Positions 45,865 through 58,396 of a stretch of DNA of 64,000 nucleotides are shown here, piece by piece. The translations under genes were made by a program, and so were the position numbers. Where the stretch lies: positions 289,402 to 353,401 of the forward strand of contig MU863895.1 in NCBI GenBank assembly GCA_033296885.1, in the 5' to 3' direction. This DNA is from Triangularia verruculosa (Eukaryota > Ascomycota > Sordariomycetes > Sordariales > Podosporaceae). The notes under the pieces were generated by a model, which ran no database searches, was not told where the DNA came from, and was given only the letters and a program-made list of their open reading frames with translations. Position 1 is the first letter of the stretch; every line of letters begins with the position of its first letter.

Positions 45865-47732
45865 GGTCTAGATTTGAGGCCGGCATAGGCTTCAGATTTA
45901 AATCGGGTTTCTACCACAACTTTGCTGTGCAGTAGATTGAGGGAGGCACAGCAGCTGCGAGGGACGGGCCGGTCGAGACCGCCAACGATTCTGCAGCTTT
46001 GATGCCCGTCGCAAACGAGCCCAACAGGGCTGCAACCGTACCGTTCAGGCGAGCGGCGGCGGCGGCAGATGAGTTGTGCAGATGAGATGTGGGGAGGAGT
46101 GGTACACAGGGGATCATCTTCAGGTGGAACATGAGAATATCGTTAATCACAAGTGTAAATTACCGGCGACGCCTTTGGCCCACCACATCCGACTCAGGTG
46201 ACCAAAGGGCATGTCCGTAGTCTCATTATCCACAGACAATGACACAAAACACACCCAAAAAACAACATCGGGCATCGTCACTTGAAGCCATATTGGGCTG
46301 TGAAAACTCTCCAAGATATCCATTCTCAGGCATCGTTAGGTGGATGATGCCACATGACGAACAGGTTTTCTCGCCAAAGCACTCCGGCTTTTAGCGGCTC
46401 ACAGACCAACAGCCCTGAAATGATGTGAGCATCCCACAGATCTGGACACGAGACAGGGGGTCCTCCACGCTGCCAGGCATGCTAGCCCGCTAATTAGTGC
46501 GGGATTCCAGAAGGCCCACATGACCAGCTGGCTGAAATTGGCTCTTTTCCAGCGCTACCTTGCCTCGCGTGCTGAACTTGCATGCATGCTGAGCCCCGTT
46601 TGAAACGTGGGGTTGAAGACCGAGAGACCCAGGCCCCATCTTCAATGCCCAAAAGGTGTGGGGGGTCATGCTGAGGATAACCATAAGCAAATAAGAGTTA
46701 TGAAACTTCGCTTTGAGGATGTTTATATCCACCTGGCCTCAGCCTGTGTGGCCAGTGGCCTTGTGTTCTTGAGGTCCGCTCCCCGCCGAGTACCGCGACC
46801 CTGTTGAACAACAACACACCAGAACAACGACCCCCAATTTGATGACCCCCCCGGTGGAATTTGACATAAAAAGAGGAGTGGAGATCGATCATCACGGGAG
46901 ATGGGGAAAATCTGGGTGGACTGGGTCGCTATCCGCAGTCCGGACCCTGGTCCTAGTCCGGTCACAGCGCGGAAGAGCCTCCCCGACACCGGGCACCGGG
47001 CGTTGGTTGTGACCAGCGGGTCGGGCGGACATGAAGGGGGAGAGAAGAGAGAGAGGGCTTGCTTGTAAAAGGGTATATATTATGGTGGCCGCCCTTATTT
47101 TGTTCACCCTCGATGTCTTGAACTCGTCACATTGTGTTGTTATTCCTCGACTCATCTTTGACTCCTCGAACACAAAGTGTGAATATCTCTCTGAAAAATA
47201 CTTCGAGTCACAACACTCTCACAAGCAAACATCTTGCACTATTCACCTCAACTGGTCATCTGAAGCAAGCAGCAACAAGCTTTCTGACACGGAGCCCACA
47301 ACCACGTTATCAGACCCCCTCATCCGAGCTCAAATCCGACGGTGTTTACGACTCGAGCAGCAACTGCCCACTGGTAGCTCCCGCCACAACCGTTCATCCC
47401 ATCCCCGACCAGCAAGTCAACAAAGCCCACGAGACCTGACACTTCTCCGCCATTCACTTCACCGGCTCCTTTCGTGGAGTCCTCCCTTTCCACGTTTCTT
47501 TATTGTACTAGCGGCCGACAAGGGCAGAACAAGCTCATCCGGCCGTTTGCTCCCACAGGGAAAGACCCTGAAAAGAGTCAGGAGGGAGCAACACTGGGAA
47601 GAGAGGGTTTGGGGCTTAAACTCAACCACCCAAAATTCCACAACGGGACCGACGGATTCACCCACGAAGCCACCTACACAAGCAAATTCACTTTTATCCA
47701 CCACTTCCAGGGGAACATAAAAACTAGTCAAA
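45865..47732. other. Intergenic spacer and promoter of the following gene
   Basis: No supported gene. A TATATAT box at 47074-47080 may drive the gene starting at 47733, with a leader of ~600 bases. A 229-codon ORF (47031-47720) in another frame overlaps this leader but has no recognisable domain. Confidence 0.45.
47074..47080 (+). promoter_or_regulatory. Possible TATA box
   Basis: TATATAT in an otherwise GC-richer stretch, followed within ~40 bases by C/T-rich start-site-like sequence. No transcript evidence. Confidence 0.35.
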
Positions 47733-48479
47733 ATGGCAGCTTCAAACCCCAACCGCTTCTCCTTCCGCAACCCTTTCACCTTTTTCACTTCATCATCCAC
47801 CACCACTACCAACAACAACAACAACAACAGCGATAACACCAACAACAAGTCCCGACCAAACAGCCCAAGAAAGAGCATCAGCAGACCAAATTCCCCCATC
47901 AGCTCAAGCTTCTGGTCATCCCTCTACCGCAAAACATCATCCACCTCAGCCAACACATCATCCACCACAATGTCTTCTTCCCCCGTGCAATCCCCAGGAG
48001 AACCCCTCTCCCTCACCTCCTCCCCCGCCACCTCCCTTGAGGAAGGGTACTTCCCCTCCCTCCCCACCAACCCCAACTCCGCCTCCTCCCACCTCAAGCC
48101 CAACGCCATCTGCGGCACCTGCGGCTCCCGCTCAACAGAGTCCCTCGTCCCACCATCAGTCTCCACCGCCGCCGCCGTTCCCCCGGTAATCAAGCGCAAC
48201 GCCACCGCCCCCGTCATCCACGTTCAACCTCCTGTTCCCGGCCGCAAGCAAATCAGGGTTGATCCACTGTCTACTCAGTTCCCCAAGCCGGCTGCCGAGC
48301 TGAGCGTCGAGGAGCTGATGGCGAGGAAGCCCGGGAGGTGGACGCTGACGCAGTGGGTTGAGAAGCAAAAGGTTGTGGTTGTGGACGAGGAGAGGAAGGT
48401 GAAGGATGATGCGGAGAAGAGAAGGAGGGAGATGGAGGAGGTGAAGAGGGAGTTGAGGGCTTTGGCTAGTGGGTTGTAA
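47733..48479 (+). CDS. Unknown fungal protein with charged C-terminal helix
   Basis: Single exon of 248 residues. The ATG context (CAAAATGGCAG) is close to the fungal consensus. The N-terminus starts MAASNPNRFSFRNPFTFF and is then Ser/Thr/Asn-rich (NNNNNN run). A short CGTCG element (C-x2-C) occurs in the middle. The C-terminal ~60 residues are the best ordered: ELSVEELMARKPGRWTLTQW, then a coiled-coil-like stretch with EERKVKDDAEKRRREMEEVK. No named domain is recognised and function is unknown. Homology of the C-terminal block to other Sordariales proteins is my expectation, not tested. The gene is tail to tail with the next one. Confidence 0.75.
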   Translation: MAASNPNRFSFRNPFTFFTSSSTTTTNNNNNNSDNTNNKSRPNSPRKSISRPNSPISSSFWSSLYRKTSSTSANTSSTTMSSSPVQSPGEPLSLTSSPATSLEEGYFPSLPTNPNSASSHLKPNAICGTCGSRSTESLVPPSVSTAAAVPPVIKRNATAPVIHVQPPVPGRKQIRVDPLSTQFPKPAAELSVEELMARKPGRWTLTQWVEKQKVVVVDEERKVKDDAEKRRREMEEVKRELRALASGL

Positions 48480-49366
48480 TACAACGGCGAGTAAAAAGGA
48501 AGACAAAAGAAAATGGTGAAGAAAAAATAGATGGGCGAAAATAGAAGAGGGGTTTGGATGAGTGTTGGTGGAAAAGGGTTGCGAAACCTGGAGCTGGATG
48601 GGATGGGGGCTGGGTTCTGTGTTTTCTGGGGCAAAATTTGGCTGGTTTGTGTGCCTTTTTAATACCTCAGCAGCGGTGGAAAGTTTTGTGGTTATTTGCT
48701 TTTTGAAGTTTTGAAAGGGCAATTCTATAGCGGGCGTTAATTTGCGATTTTGGTATTTTGAGATTTCTGATTTCTTGGATATGGGCTTGTTTTTGGCTGT
48801 ATCTTGTGTGTGTGTGTATACCTACAAAGCAGAAACATATGACAAAAAACAATGTGTATAACCTGACATTGAGGCTCTGTGAATGCTTGTTGCCATGTGA
48901 TGTGCTGTGCTTGAAGTGAGGAGAAACCATGAACTTCGACATCTATTCATAGATATACGGTATCCAGGATTCCATCGATCAAATAGCCTTACCGGTTCTT
49001 TTACCTTTGACCCATCTTGTTAAGAAGAGAAGTACTGACATTGGCTGAGGATTGTGGTTGAGTTCTGTGAAGCACTTGAGTTGCATTGTAGGTCCGGCGT
49101 AACCAATATGAGGGCGGCTACATTTGACGTAGACAAAACGTCTTATCAGCTTCCCGCAGACCAAAATCGACCGCCATCTCATACCAAGTCATGCAAAATA
49201 CTGCGTTCACGACCGCCTCCACTGTCACCATCGCTAGCAGCGTCCCTTTTGCCGGGTTCAGACCTGCAATTACTAACGATGCTCCAAGCAGTCTCAGCAG
49301 CAAGTCTGAAACAACGACCGCTATCAACTCACAAATCCTGCGCAGGGATATTCCATCTCCCCAAGT
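48480..49366. other. Convergent 3' spacer
   Basis: 3' flanks of the two converging genes; no gene seen. A (GT)n run lies near 48806-48820. Confidence 0.5.
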
Positions 49367-52000
49367 CTAACTCCCCTCAGGGACACCCGCTCCTGGTCTG
49401 TCGTCTCCTTGCGCGAGATTCTTGAGCACAGAACTTGATTCCTCCTCCTCGGGTCCGACTCCGTTCTTGCCCCCATCGTGCGCCGCCACCCTTTCGGATT
49501 CGTAATCAATTTCGACCCCATTAGGTGCTGCGATAACTGTGCCATCAGAGTCCAAACTATCGGGGACTGGCCCTTGATCACTACATGTACGTAGCAATGG
49601 TACAGATGAAATATCCACGGGGTTTCCATGATCCGTCTCCTCCCTATCGACGATTGTCGGTTCGATCAATACCGCCTCTTTTTCAGCAATGTCCATGATG
49701 CCGCTGCTTGGCGGACAAAGAACCGGGTGCTTCTGATCGCGCACGTCTAAACACCCAAGCAACTCCCCCTTCGCCGTGGTAGGGACGTAATCCGTGCAGT
49801 TTTTCCACGTTTTATTGCCCCATCCCAGCCCTTCCTGTGCCAGCCGGCTTTGCTGGAGGACTTCGTTTGTGACCCATTCGAGATGTTTGTACGAGTCTCG
49901 CGCCAGTTTCCCGTCGTCGGTGGCCTCTCTGCCATTATAGCGGACTTTATGTCGGCGACGACCTAGACAACAGGCGAGCAGGGGCTCGAGTGCGTATGAG
50001 ATCGCGACGATGAGGACGCCAAGGCTGTATGTGAAGCAGAGACCGAAGAGGGAGAAGGAACTGAACCGGGATGAGAGAATCTTCTGCATTTCACAAAAAT
50101 GTTAGGGCGTGACTGACTGCTATGGTGTCGCTATGAAGCTAAGACAAATGAAAATCTCGGCGAAGACAGCGCAAAGGCGAAGGAGAGGGAGGGAATGATG
50201 GCTGGGCAACTGCTCTCAAAGCAATTCTTACCTGGTTAGCGCACATGCGCTTCTGGGGTGCATTCGAGGGCACCTTGCGATACGGCTCGAGGGACGGCCG
50301 AGTTGTTCCCGTTGCCACTTCGACAAAGGCTGCTTGCAGAGATGCGAGGGACGTATTCCAGATAGTTGCCATGTCCGTCTGCCACTGGTCCGTCGGCAAA
50401 GGTCCCTGTACACCTGAGCGGAGACTCTGAGGGGACGCCAAAGCAGACACTCCGAGGGTGTTGACGATGTCGTAGGGGTCTTTGGCCATGACTTGCCGGA
50501 TGGTCCAAAACCAGTCAAACTGGCTCGCCGCCTCGGGCGTGCTATCGGACAAATTCATGCTTCTCAGATCGTCCGCACCAAGTTCAAACAAGTGTGCGGC
50601 GCCGACAATCGCGTCTACTGCGCCGGCTAATGGTCCGCATCTGGAGTCCCTGGTCTGGCCGCCGCGGCAGAGCTGGTATTGTCTCACGCATCCAACCGGA
50701 GAAGCCGCGTCGTCCTTGTTATATACGTTCCGCCCTCCCTCTGCGTTTGAGGTCTGCAAGAAACGTCCTGGCGTCGTTGCTTGGTACCAAGGATCCTCTG
50801 TGGGAGTGAGGAAGACCACGCCGTTTCCTGATAGAAAGAAGAGAATGACATCCCCATCCTGTCTTCGTAGATCGGGGATAGGGTTAAAAGCGGAGGTTGG
50901 ATAGAGACTCCCGTTGAAAGCCATGGCGATCATAGCACTAGGTAGCCAACCGATATTAGCGCTCGAACAGGGTATGCTCAACATTAGTCGGATGGGGCAT
51001 GAGCTCACATTAGGACATAGTTACTGCCTTGGATCTGAGGCCATGCTTTGAATCCATATTGACTGCTTAAAGACTCCACTTGATAAGTAAAGTTGACAGT
51101 AGTGAAGTTGTCTTTCGAGCCAGGCCTTAGAGGGCCGTAGTAGTATCTTGTATAGTTTGCCCCAGAGTGTTCATAAGAGTCACTACGACCTTCTGTGGCC
51201 AGAGGTGCACAGTGCAGGGTAGACCTAAACTGAATTCGCTCGTCCTCAGGAGAGTTCAAGCCTAAATGATCGTTGCTGTCGATATAGCCGCTATCCAGAA
51301 ATAGATTGGACGTAGCGCTCCTGCAAATACCGTTGTCGTTCGAGAAAGGACAGGCAGCCGTTCTGTTGATGATGGTAGGAAGATTCGGTCTAACGAAAGT
51401 TGTACAATCAAGGCCATTGAAACCCTTTGGCGTATAGCACTGTTGGGCGTAATTGGCTGCGTTGGTGACATGGTTAGAATCATAGGGAACCAGAACATCC
51501 CACGAGCTGGCCGCGGATGTCGGCAATATTATAGCGCAACGTGCAGCATCAATCAAGACTTCGTTCCCAATGCCCGTCGAGATGGTGGCTGAGAAACCTC
51601 CGGCCACAATGAACCCCGAGATAGTCAGGACGGCCAGGAGAATTAGAGGTATGGTACGGACGAGGCGACGAGCTGCCAGCCCGCGCCATGCCCACGACAG
51701 CTGGATAAGAGAGATGAGGCCGGCCTCGGAGGAGTGCGAGTTTCGAAGAATCAGTTGGCGTTGGTGATGGAGCCCGTCCTGCCGCACTGGATCGGGGTCA
51801 GAGCAGCATCGGTGGAGCGCCAGACAGAGAATACGCCAGAAACGGGTCCCGACAAGGCTGATGAAGAAAGACGTGAAGGCGATCAAGAGATTGCCATAGA
51901 AACGCGTGAGAGTGAGGGTTGCTCCAAAGACAGGACCACGCGACCAGTTTGTCCAGACCCCCAGGTATACTCCGTAGTCAGCATCCGAGTTGAATGGCAT
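49367..52000 (-). CDS. Large membrane protein with extracytoplasmic domain, unknown
   Basis: Exons 52000-51009, 50937-50232 and 50083-49367 encode 804 residues; both introns (71 and 148 nt) join in phase. An in-frame TGA 36 bases upstream supports the ATG at 52000. The N-terminus has DYGVYLGVWTNWS, then membrane segments (LLIAFTSFFISLVG; LILLAVLTISGFIVAGG). A long domain with many Cys and N-glycosylation sites follows (NRTAACPFSNDNGICR, ANYTRYYYG, FTTVNFTYQV). A further segment (SLFGLCFTYSLGVLIVAISYA) precedes a cytosolic acidic tail. This architecture is common in an uncharacterised sordariomycete family with multiple paralogues, from memory; function is unknown. The Cys-rich domain suggests a surface role, which is inference. 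Confidence 0.85.
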
Positions 52001-53011
52001 GTCGAAAGGTGTGAACTCGAGAAAAATGCTCGTTCAGGTCTGGTTCGAAAGGGTCTCTGCTTGACATCCAATGGTCAGTTTACCCCCAAAGGCGAAGACG
52101 CTCCCTTATGTGGTGTCGCTGCAAGGAGATCTGGAGCCTTGCTCGCTCCTTCCAGCGCAGAAGGATCGAAACCATTCCCACGACATACATGCATTTCTAA
52201 CAATAATAACGCTAGCAAGCCGGTATAGCCACAACGCCCAACGATCTTCACCTTGGCAGGCTGTTGTTGGGCGGCGTAGGGCTTGACAACAAATCAACAC
52301 CACACACCATGTTTGCAGATGCTAGCATGGCTTCCAGCAATCTGCTGTTTTAGTTACATTGCCAGCACCTCGAATCCCGGCATGCAATTGCCGATGACAG
52401 GTACTTAAGATCCTATTGCTCAGAGTGCATTTCAGCCCGGCCAACACAAGGCATCTCATCTGCCAATGGGAGTTCGCTTACCTTAGCTTAAGCCCACCCA
52501 GTTTCCGGGCGCAAGTGTTTTGCACATGTTCATGCTGCATAATAATCAGAGCTGGGCCACGATGTAAGCCACTGGGAGGCCGACATGGAAGAGCCACCCG
52601 GCGCCGGGGATGGACGTCGCGAACCGTGGTTCCTATAACTAGAAACCTAGATGCATGTAAGTACACGAATCAAATGATAAAGACGACTTCGGCGGGTCTT
52701 GTTTACGGAAGAATGGCTGCATACTCTTATATACACCCCCAAGAACCCTTGAATACTCAACGAGCTCCATCAAGCCCTGCACTTCCACCCCGTAGTTAGG
52801 TAGTCAAACCCCAGATCAGCAATAATAAGTACGCAATTAAATTGCCTCGCCACGGTCCTTAGGTGCCTCAGAGCCGAACGGGATAACTGCAATAGCATCG
52901 GTTACAGTGTCCTTGTCAGGCTGGGCACCGCAGTATGCTTTTCGAACCAGACGAGCTATGCGCTTGAACCTGACTCGGGCAAGGCGTTTCCTGGGAAGTT
53001 TGAGGAATGGT
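52001..53011. other. Spacer between two - strand genes
   Basis: Promoter of the 804-residue membrane protein gene and 3' flank of the DUF4149 gene. No gene seen. Confidence 0.5.
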
Positions 53012-53677
53012 CTAAGAAATTCTCTTGGACAGGGTAACACCGTACACGACACTTCCGACAAAGGTGCCTATGTTCAAGAGACTGGAAACGCCGTGGAGGA
53101 TGCTGAACTGCTTGTTGAGGGCTTGCATTTCTTGGGAGTGGGGAGGGGCGTCGTAGGACTTTTTGCCGTCTTTCTTTTCTGTTTCATTACATCATAATCA
53201 ACGACTGTTCGAAAAGGGGATGAGCGGGGAAAGGGGGGGCATACCCTGAAGCTTCCTCTCATCCATAATCTTGGTGGTCAAAGGGCCAACAAAAGCTAGG
53301 TTGGCCAGCGCAGAGGCGAATGAGGCGGTGATGGGGAAAAAGGTGGAGTACCGGTTGGAGGAGTGCAAGAAACCGGTGATTCCGCCGGTGATGCCAAAGG
53401 GGTTTTGGCTGCCGGGGTAGGTGATGGCGAGGACGAGGGGGAGGGCGGTTTGGATTGTGAAGTAGACTGGGAAGAGGGAGGACATGAGGGAGGAGAACTG
53501 AGGGCGGGGAAGGACGCGGAAGGAGATGATGCCCCCTACGAAAGTATGGAAGAAGGTTGTGCCGAGGAGGAAGCCATAGCTATAAAGAGAGGTTAGTTAA
53601 GTGGTGGTGATGTGATGGACAAGTGGGGAGGAGTGGTACCTGATGATGTGGTACGGAGCAGGGGAGAAGAAGCCCAT
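53012..53677 (-). CDS. DUF4149 (TMEM205-like) membrane protein
   Basis: Exons 53677-53640, 53579-53245 and 53178-53012 encode 179 residues. The 38-nt first coding exon (MGFFSPAPYHII) and both introns (60 and 66 nt) join in phase. Four membrane segments are visible: YGFLLGTTFFHTFVGGIISF, FPVYFTIQTALPLVLAI, STFFPITASFASALANLAFVG and ISILHGVSSLLNIGTFVGSV-like at the C-terminus. The block FRVLPRPQFSSLMSSLFPVYF and the NPFG element fit the DUF4149 family (PF13664, TMEM205-like), which is widespread in fungi with unknown function. Divergent from KU80, with a 421-nt shared upstream region. Confidence 0.88.
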
Positions 53678-54098
53678 TTTGGCAGTTTTGAACAGTACTG
53701 AGATTGCAGTTGCAGAAATAGAGATTATCACAGAAACTAAGAGGAACAGTGTTCCTCTGAGATATATATGAGCCGGCTCACAGACATGATCTTATCAATC
53801 AATCATTGTGCAGCTCAAGCGTGCCTTTGGCCGGTTGTCTTTGTGCTGGTGGTTGGGGCAATGGCCCGAGCGTCTTTGCGAGCAGGGGTTTTAAGTGCTG
53901 GGTGACGCGAAGACATGTGCCCACGCGTAGAAAGGGAAGGCAGCAGCTCCATCCCAGACCGACACGCGTGGGGCTTTTGGCGATGCTGCCTGGAGATGGT
54001 GCCAAACCTACCTGATTTATCTGAACGTCTCACACTGAAACCCATGATCTCGTCCCAATTCTTTTTTTCACTTCAATTGATGAGCAGAAACACCCAAA
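53678..54098. promoter_or_regulatory. Divergent promoter region, DUF4149 gene / KU80
   Basis: 421 bases between opposing start codons. A TATATAT element (53761-53767) and an ACGCG (53932) are visible; no known binding site stands out. Co-regulation is possible but not shown. Confidence 0.45.
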
Positions 54099-56427
54099 AT
54101 GGCCGACAAGGAATCAACTGTCTATGTCGTCGACCTAGGCGAGTCAATGGCCGATTGCCATAACGGCCGTGTCGAATCCGATCTCGATTTTGGCATGCGC
54201 TATGTCTGGGACAAGATTTCGACTACTGTCGCGGCGAGCAGGAAGACGTGGACTATTGGTTTCGTCGGCTTCAATACCGACGAGACAGACAATGTTCTTG
54301 CGAATGATGGCCAGTTCGAGGGATACGACAATATCTCGGCGCTGCAGCCCATCGGCCCTATGAGCATGACTGAGCTTAGGGAATTGCGATCGAAAGTGCA
54401 GCCGTCAAATGTCCATGGCACTGATCCCGTCTCCGCTGCTGTGGTGGCATTGACCATGGTTCAGCAGTACAACCCAACGCACAAGATCAAGCGAAGGGTG
54501 ATCCTCGTTACGAATGGCGAGTCTCAAATTGATGATGATGAGCTGGACTCGATTGCTGAGAAATTCAACGAGAAGAAGGTTGAACTGGTCGTGATGTATG
54601 TTTTTCAATCCTTGACGACAAGAGACAAGATATGCTAATGTTTGCCCAGCGGCATTGATTTTGACGATCCTGAATATGGCTTCAAGGAAGAAGACAAGTC
54701 CACCCACAAGAAAAACAACGAGAATGCTCTTCAACAACTAGTGGACAAGTGCAATGACGGCGTGTTCGGTACTATGCAACAGGCTGTGGAAGAGCTCTCA
54801 ATACCCCGAATCAAGCCTGTAAGGCCATTCAAGGCCTACGACGGACCTCTTACCCTTGGGGACCCAAGCAAATACCCAAGCGCCATCAGCATCCACGTGG
54901 AGCGATACTTCAAGACAAAACGTGCCCCTCCACCATCAGCAAGCACCGTCGTCGTCAACAACGGCTTTAGTCAAACACAGACCTTCAAGGATGAGGACGA
55001 GGACGTCGAAATGGGCGGGGCTGAATTCTCCGGTGTCAAACAGATGCGCAGCTACAAGGTCAATGATCCCGATGCCCCGGGCGGCAAGAGAGATGTCGAC
55101 TTTGAGGAGCTCGCAAAGGGGTACCAGTATGGCCGCACAGTGGTTCCGTTTGGGGAATCCGACTTGTCCATTACAAAATACAGCACCCAGAAATCATTCA
55201 CCATCATTGGGTTCATCCCATATGACAGCTACAATCCGTTCATCAACATGGGCGAGACAGGTCTCATTGTGCCCCAGAAGATGAACGAAGAGGCTGAGTT
55301 GGGTTTATCAGCATTCATCCATGCTCTTCACGAGGTCGAGTCATACGCTGTGGCCAGATACGTTGCGAAAGATGATGCTCAGGTTCAAATTCTTCTCCTC
55401 AAGCCAAACCCTGGTCTCGAGGACGATTTTGAGTGCCTTTACGATGTCCCTTTGCCTTTCGCAGAAGATATCCGAAGTTATCAATTTCCGCCATTGGACA
55501 AGGTCCTTACCGTGTCTGGAAATGTGCTCAAGGAGCATCGACTTTTGCCAAACGATGAACTGAAGGACGCTATGAGCGACTTCGTTGACGCGATGGACTT
55601 GTCGAACTATGATGTAGACGAGGAGGGGTGTGTTCTTCACTCAAGTATCATGGCAGTTTGCTAACACACAGTCTACAGAAAACCTCTAGATTATGCGCCT
55701 GTCGACGAAGTGTACAACCCAATCATCCACCGGATGAACCAGGCCATCCGGGCTCGAGCCATCGACCCAGAATCGTCTATCGGGCCACCAGCTGAGATTC
55801 TATTGAGGTACTCCAAGCCTCCAAAGAAACTCCTCGACAAGGCCAAGCATGAAATCGGAAACTTGATCGATGCCGCAGAGCTCAAGAAGGTCCCCGAAAA
55901 AGCCAAAGGCCGCTTCGGCAGGAAAGACACCGTCAAGCCCCGCTCCGGCCTCGATATCGACTCTCTTTTGGAAAGTCAACCCAAGCTCGCGACCATTTCC
56001 TCCGAGAATGCTATTCCCGAATTCAAGCGGATACTTCGAGAAGCCAATGACGACGAGACCATCGAGAGGGCAGTCAAACAGATGGGCGAGATTGTTCGCA
56101 AGCTTATCAAGGACAGTTTTGCTGATATGTTATACTCTCGAGCTGCTGAGAATTTGGGGGTTATGCGGGAGAAGTTGCTAGAGTTTGAGGAGCCGATGCT
56201 GTATAACAAGTTCCTGAGGGCGCTGAAGAAGAGTTTGCTCAGTGGCGAGCTGAATGGTGATCGGAGGGAGATGTGGTATAAGCATATTGTGGGGGGTGGA
56301 TTGGGATTGATTACGAATGAGGAACTAGATGTGTCGGATGTGACGGAGGAAGAGGCAAAGGAGGTAAGTTTGTGAACTGGATTCGTGTGTGTGATATGAG
56401 CTGACATGGTAGTAGTTTGCGAAGTAA
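54099..56427 (+). CDS. KU80: Ku80 DNA end-binding protein (NHEJ; mus-52 type)
   Basis: Exons 54099-54595, 54650-55627, 55679-56363 and 56416-56427 encode 723 residues. All introns (54, 51 and 52 nt) join in phase. The final exon is 12 nt and codes only Phe-Ala-Lys-stop. The N-terminal von Willebrand A-like domain (about 1-230) has YVVDLGESM and KIKRRVILVTNGES. The Ku beta-barrel core (about 235-500) includes RTVVPFGESDLSI, FIPYDSYNPFINMGE and YAVARYVAKDDAQVQIL. A C-terminal helical domain (about 565-705) has GEIVRKLIKDSFADMLY and ends near EEAKEFAK. Ku80 pairs with Ku70 on broken DNA ends in non-homologous end joining and at telomeres. The mammalian DNA-PKcs-binding tail motif is not seen, as in other fungi. 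In Neurospora the orthologue is mus-52. Confidence 0.96.
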
Positions 56428-57874
56428 ACCTTGGGTTGCTCAACCTGGGACTGTGGAATATTGTGTTGCTCGACGACCACACCTGACTTTTTGTAGTGTA
56501 TGATAGCGAGGGGCAATGGCTTGGAACTTGATAACTTAATATCTTGTGAGAAGTGATGAGGGAATTGTTCACTGGGAATGTGTTAGGAGTTTGGCGGAAC
56601 GGTTGATGTTGAGGTAGTCGATGTAATATAAGTAAGCCCTGCCACTTAAGATAATCTCGCTAGTAAAACAGATGGCTGTCTTAGCCAAAGTCCATCACCA
56701 AGTCTTGAAAGCTTGCCAGTTAGATCGGTGTACATATGTAGTAACCAAAGTAAAACTCAACTCGAAAGAGGCATCATCATTGGATCTGAAAAAGAAAGTG
56801 ACCTAAAAAGTCGAAAAAGCTCACCGGCCAGCCCAACTCACCGGTGTGAGAGGGGTGGCCGGTTACGAAAACCCGTGGGTTTGTCTCCGGTTCGAACGAG
56901 GGAGCTATCGGTTGCAAGTCCCTGGGGGGAACAGCCCCAACACCCTTACCATTTGACCTGACCGCAAGTGTGGCGCCCTGGTAAGGGTACTGGAACTGTT
57001 GGAAAGTAAGCGGTGGACCTAATATATATACCATGGTTGCTCCTGCCTCGTTGGGGGAGTTGCTTGAGGATGGGATGGGAGCAGCATGCGGCCTGACTTT
57101 TCAGGCTGGGCTCGATTTGGAATTGTGGTAGGGGAGATGATGCTTCGGTTGTGATTTATTGCTATTATTTCTATTCCATATCTATTCTCGTCCTCGTCAG
57201 GACCGTTTACAGCTTAGACTTCACCTCCTCCTCACCCAAGCACCTCGCCCTCAGAGTTTAGCACCGTCCATATCAACAACCGAAGCACAGGCCGTACCGT
57301 CGGGGTTCTTACTCTTCAGGGCCTGAGAGCCTAGGGTTAGTTGATAAAATGGCTTGAGGGCGACATACGACTTTGACATCTGGCATAGCACCAATCTTCA
57401 TTCTAGACAGGTAGGATGCTCTCTATGCTGTATTCGTGACAGAAGAAATGCATATTATGGAAACCGTTGCGGAAAAAACAAGAGAACTATCATTAAAGAC
57501 ACCAGCCTGCCTCAAGAGTTTCCCAAGATTATTGAAGGAGAGCGAATGGGGGTGGTTCCAGCCCATTCCAAAGGGTCTACCTAGGGGTGATCTCCTAAGT
57601 TCTACAACCTGTGTTTTTCCAGTATCAACGATATTGCACCGCCTATTCAATATCTTCCAAGACTCTGTTTTCAGCGGCAGACTCCTTACCTTCCAGGTTA
57701 TCTTGTTTACAAGAGAAGATAATGATGCAGGGGTGGACACTTGCTCAGGGTTATGTATGGAGCCGGCAGGGTTAATTGCGTCACCTCCTTCTGAGGTCTG
57801 GTTCTCCTTATAACAGGTCGCGCTCGCCCTTTCCCCTCGCACAACATTCCAAAAACAGCCGTAACAACAACAAC
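56428..57874. other. Intergenic spacer, 1.4 kb
   Basis: No supported gene. The T-loop-like GGTTCGAAC near 56887 is not part of a tRNA cloverleaf. The end of the region is the promoter of the SnoaL-like gene. Confidence 0.5.
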
Positions 57875-58396
57875 ATGGCACTTCCACGGGTATCTGAAAT
57901 TCAAATCCAGGGGTTCATATCTTACTTTTTCGCCATATCGGACGACCCGAAGCGAATGTACGAGCCATGGCTTGACTGCTTCACGGAAGATGCTGAGGTC
58001 ACTATGGGGACCAAGGTTGCAAAAGGTCGAGAAGGTCAGCATCCCCATCCCTTGCATACAAATGGAGAAGACATAGGCTAAATCGGCTCTTCAGAACTAC
58101 ACGAGTTAAGACGCGGCATGTGGAAGAATGTTTGGTCGAGAAAGCACCATGATTTCAGCAAGTTCTTTGCCGCCGACCCCGATGCATTTACGAAGCAGTG
58201 GCAGGAAGGAGATGAGGTCGAACTCATGTTCAGTGGAAAGGTCGCGTTGAAGGTGGTCGCTGGTGAGGGACCCGAAACAGAGGAGAAGGTGGTGGATTGG
58301 GCGGCGCAGGGCACGTTGGTTCGACAGGACTGGGAAAATGAGTCTGGAAGCGAGAAGTGGAAGTGGGCGAGGTATAGAGTTTGGCTGCAGAGTTGA
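57875..58396 (+). CDS. NTF2/SnoaL-like small protein
   Basis: Exons 57875-58034 and 58095-58396 (60-nt intron) encode 153 residues. The start MALPRVSEIQ follows an A/C-rich leader (CAACAACATGG). The fold pattern is that of cone-shaped NTF2-like domains: an N-terminal helix (IQGFISYFFAISDDPKRMYE), WLDCFTEDAEVTMG, a second helix (ELHELRRGMWKNVWSRKHHD) and strands (VELMFSGKVALKVV, WAAQGTLVRQ, KWKWARYRVWLQ). Members include polyketide cyclases and small dehydratases, but also non-enzymatic proteins. No biosynthetic cluster surrounds it, so function cannot be assigned. Confidence 0.85.

Noticed and set aside
47031..47720. 229-codon ORF ahead of the unknown Ser/Asn-rich gene
   Set aside because: It overlaps a TATA-like element, has no recognised motif, and ends 13 bases before the better ATG at 47733; more likely leader sequence.
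56880..56900. GGTTCGAAC, resembling a tRNA T-loop
   Set aside because: No cloverleaf can be drawn on either strand.
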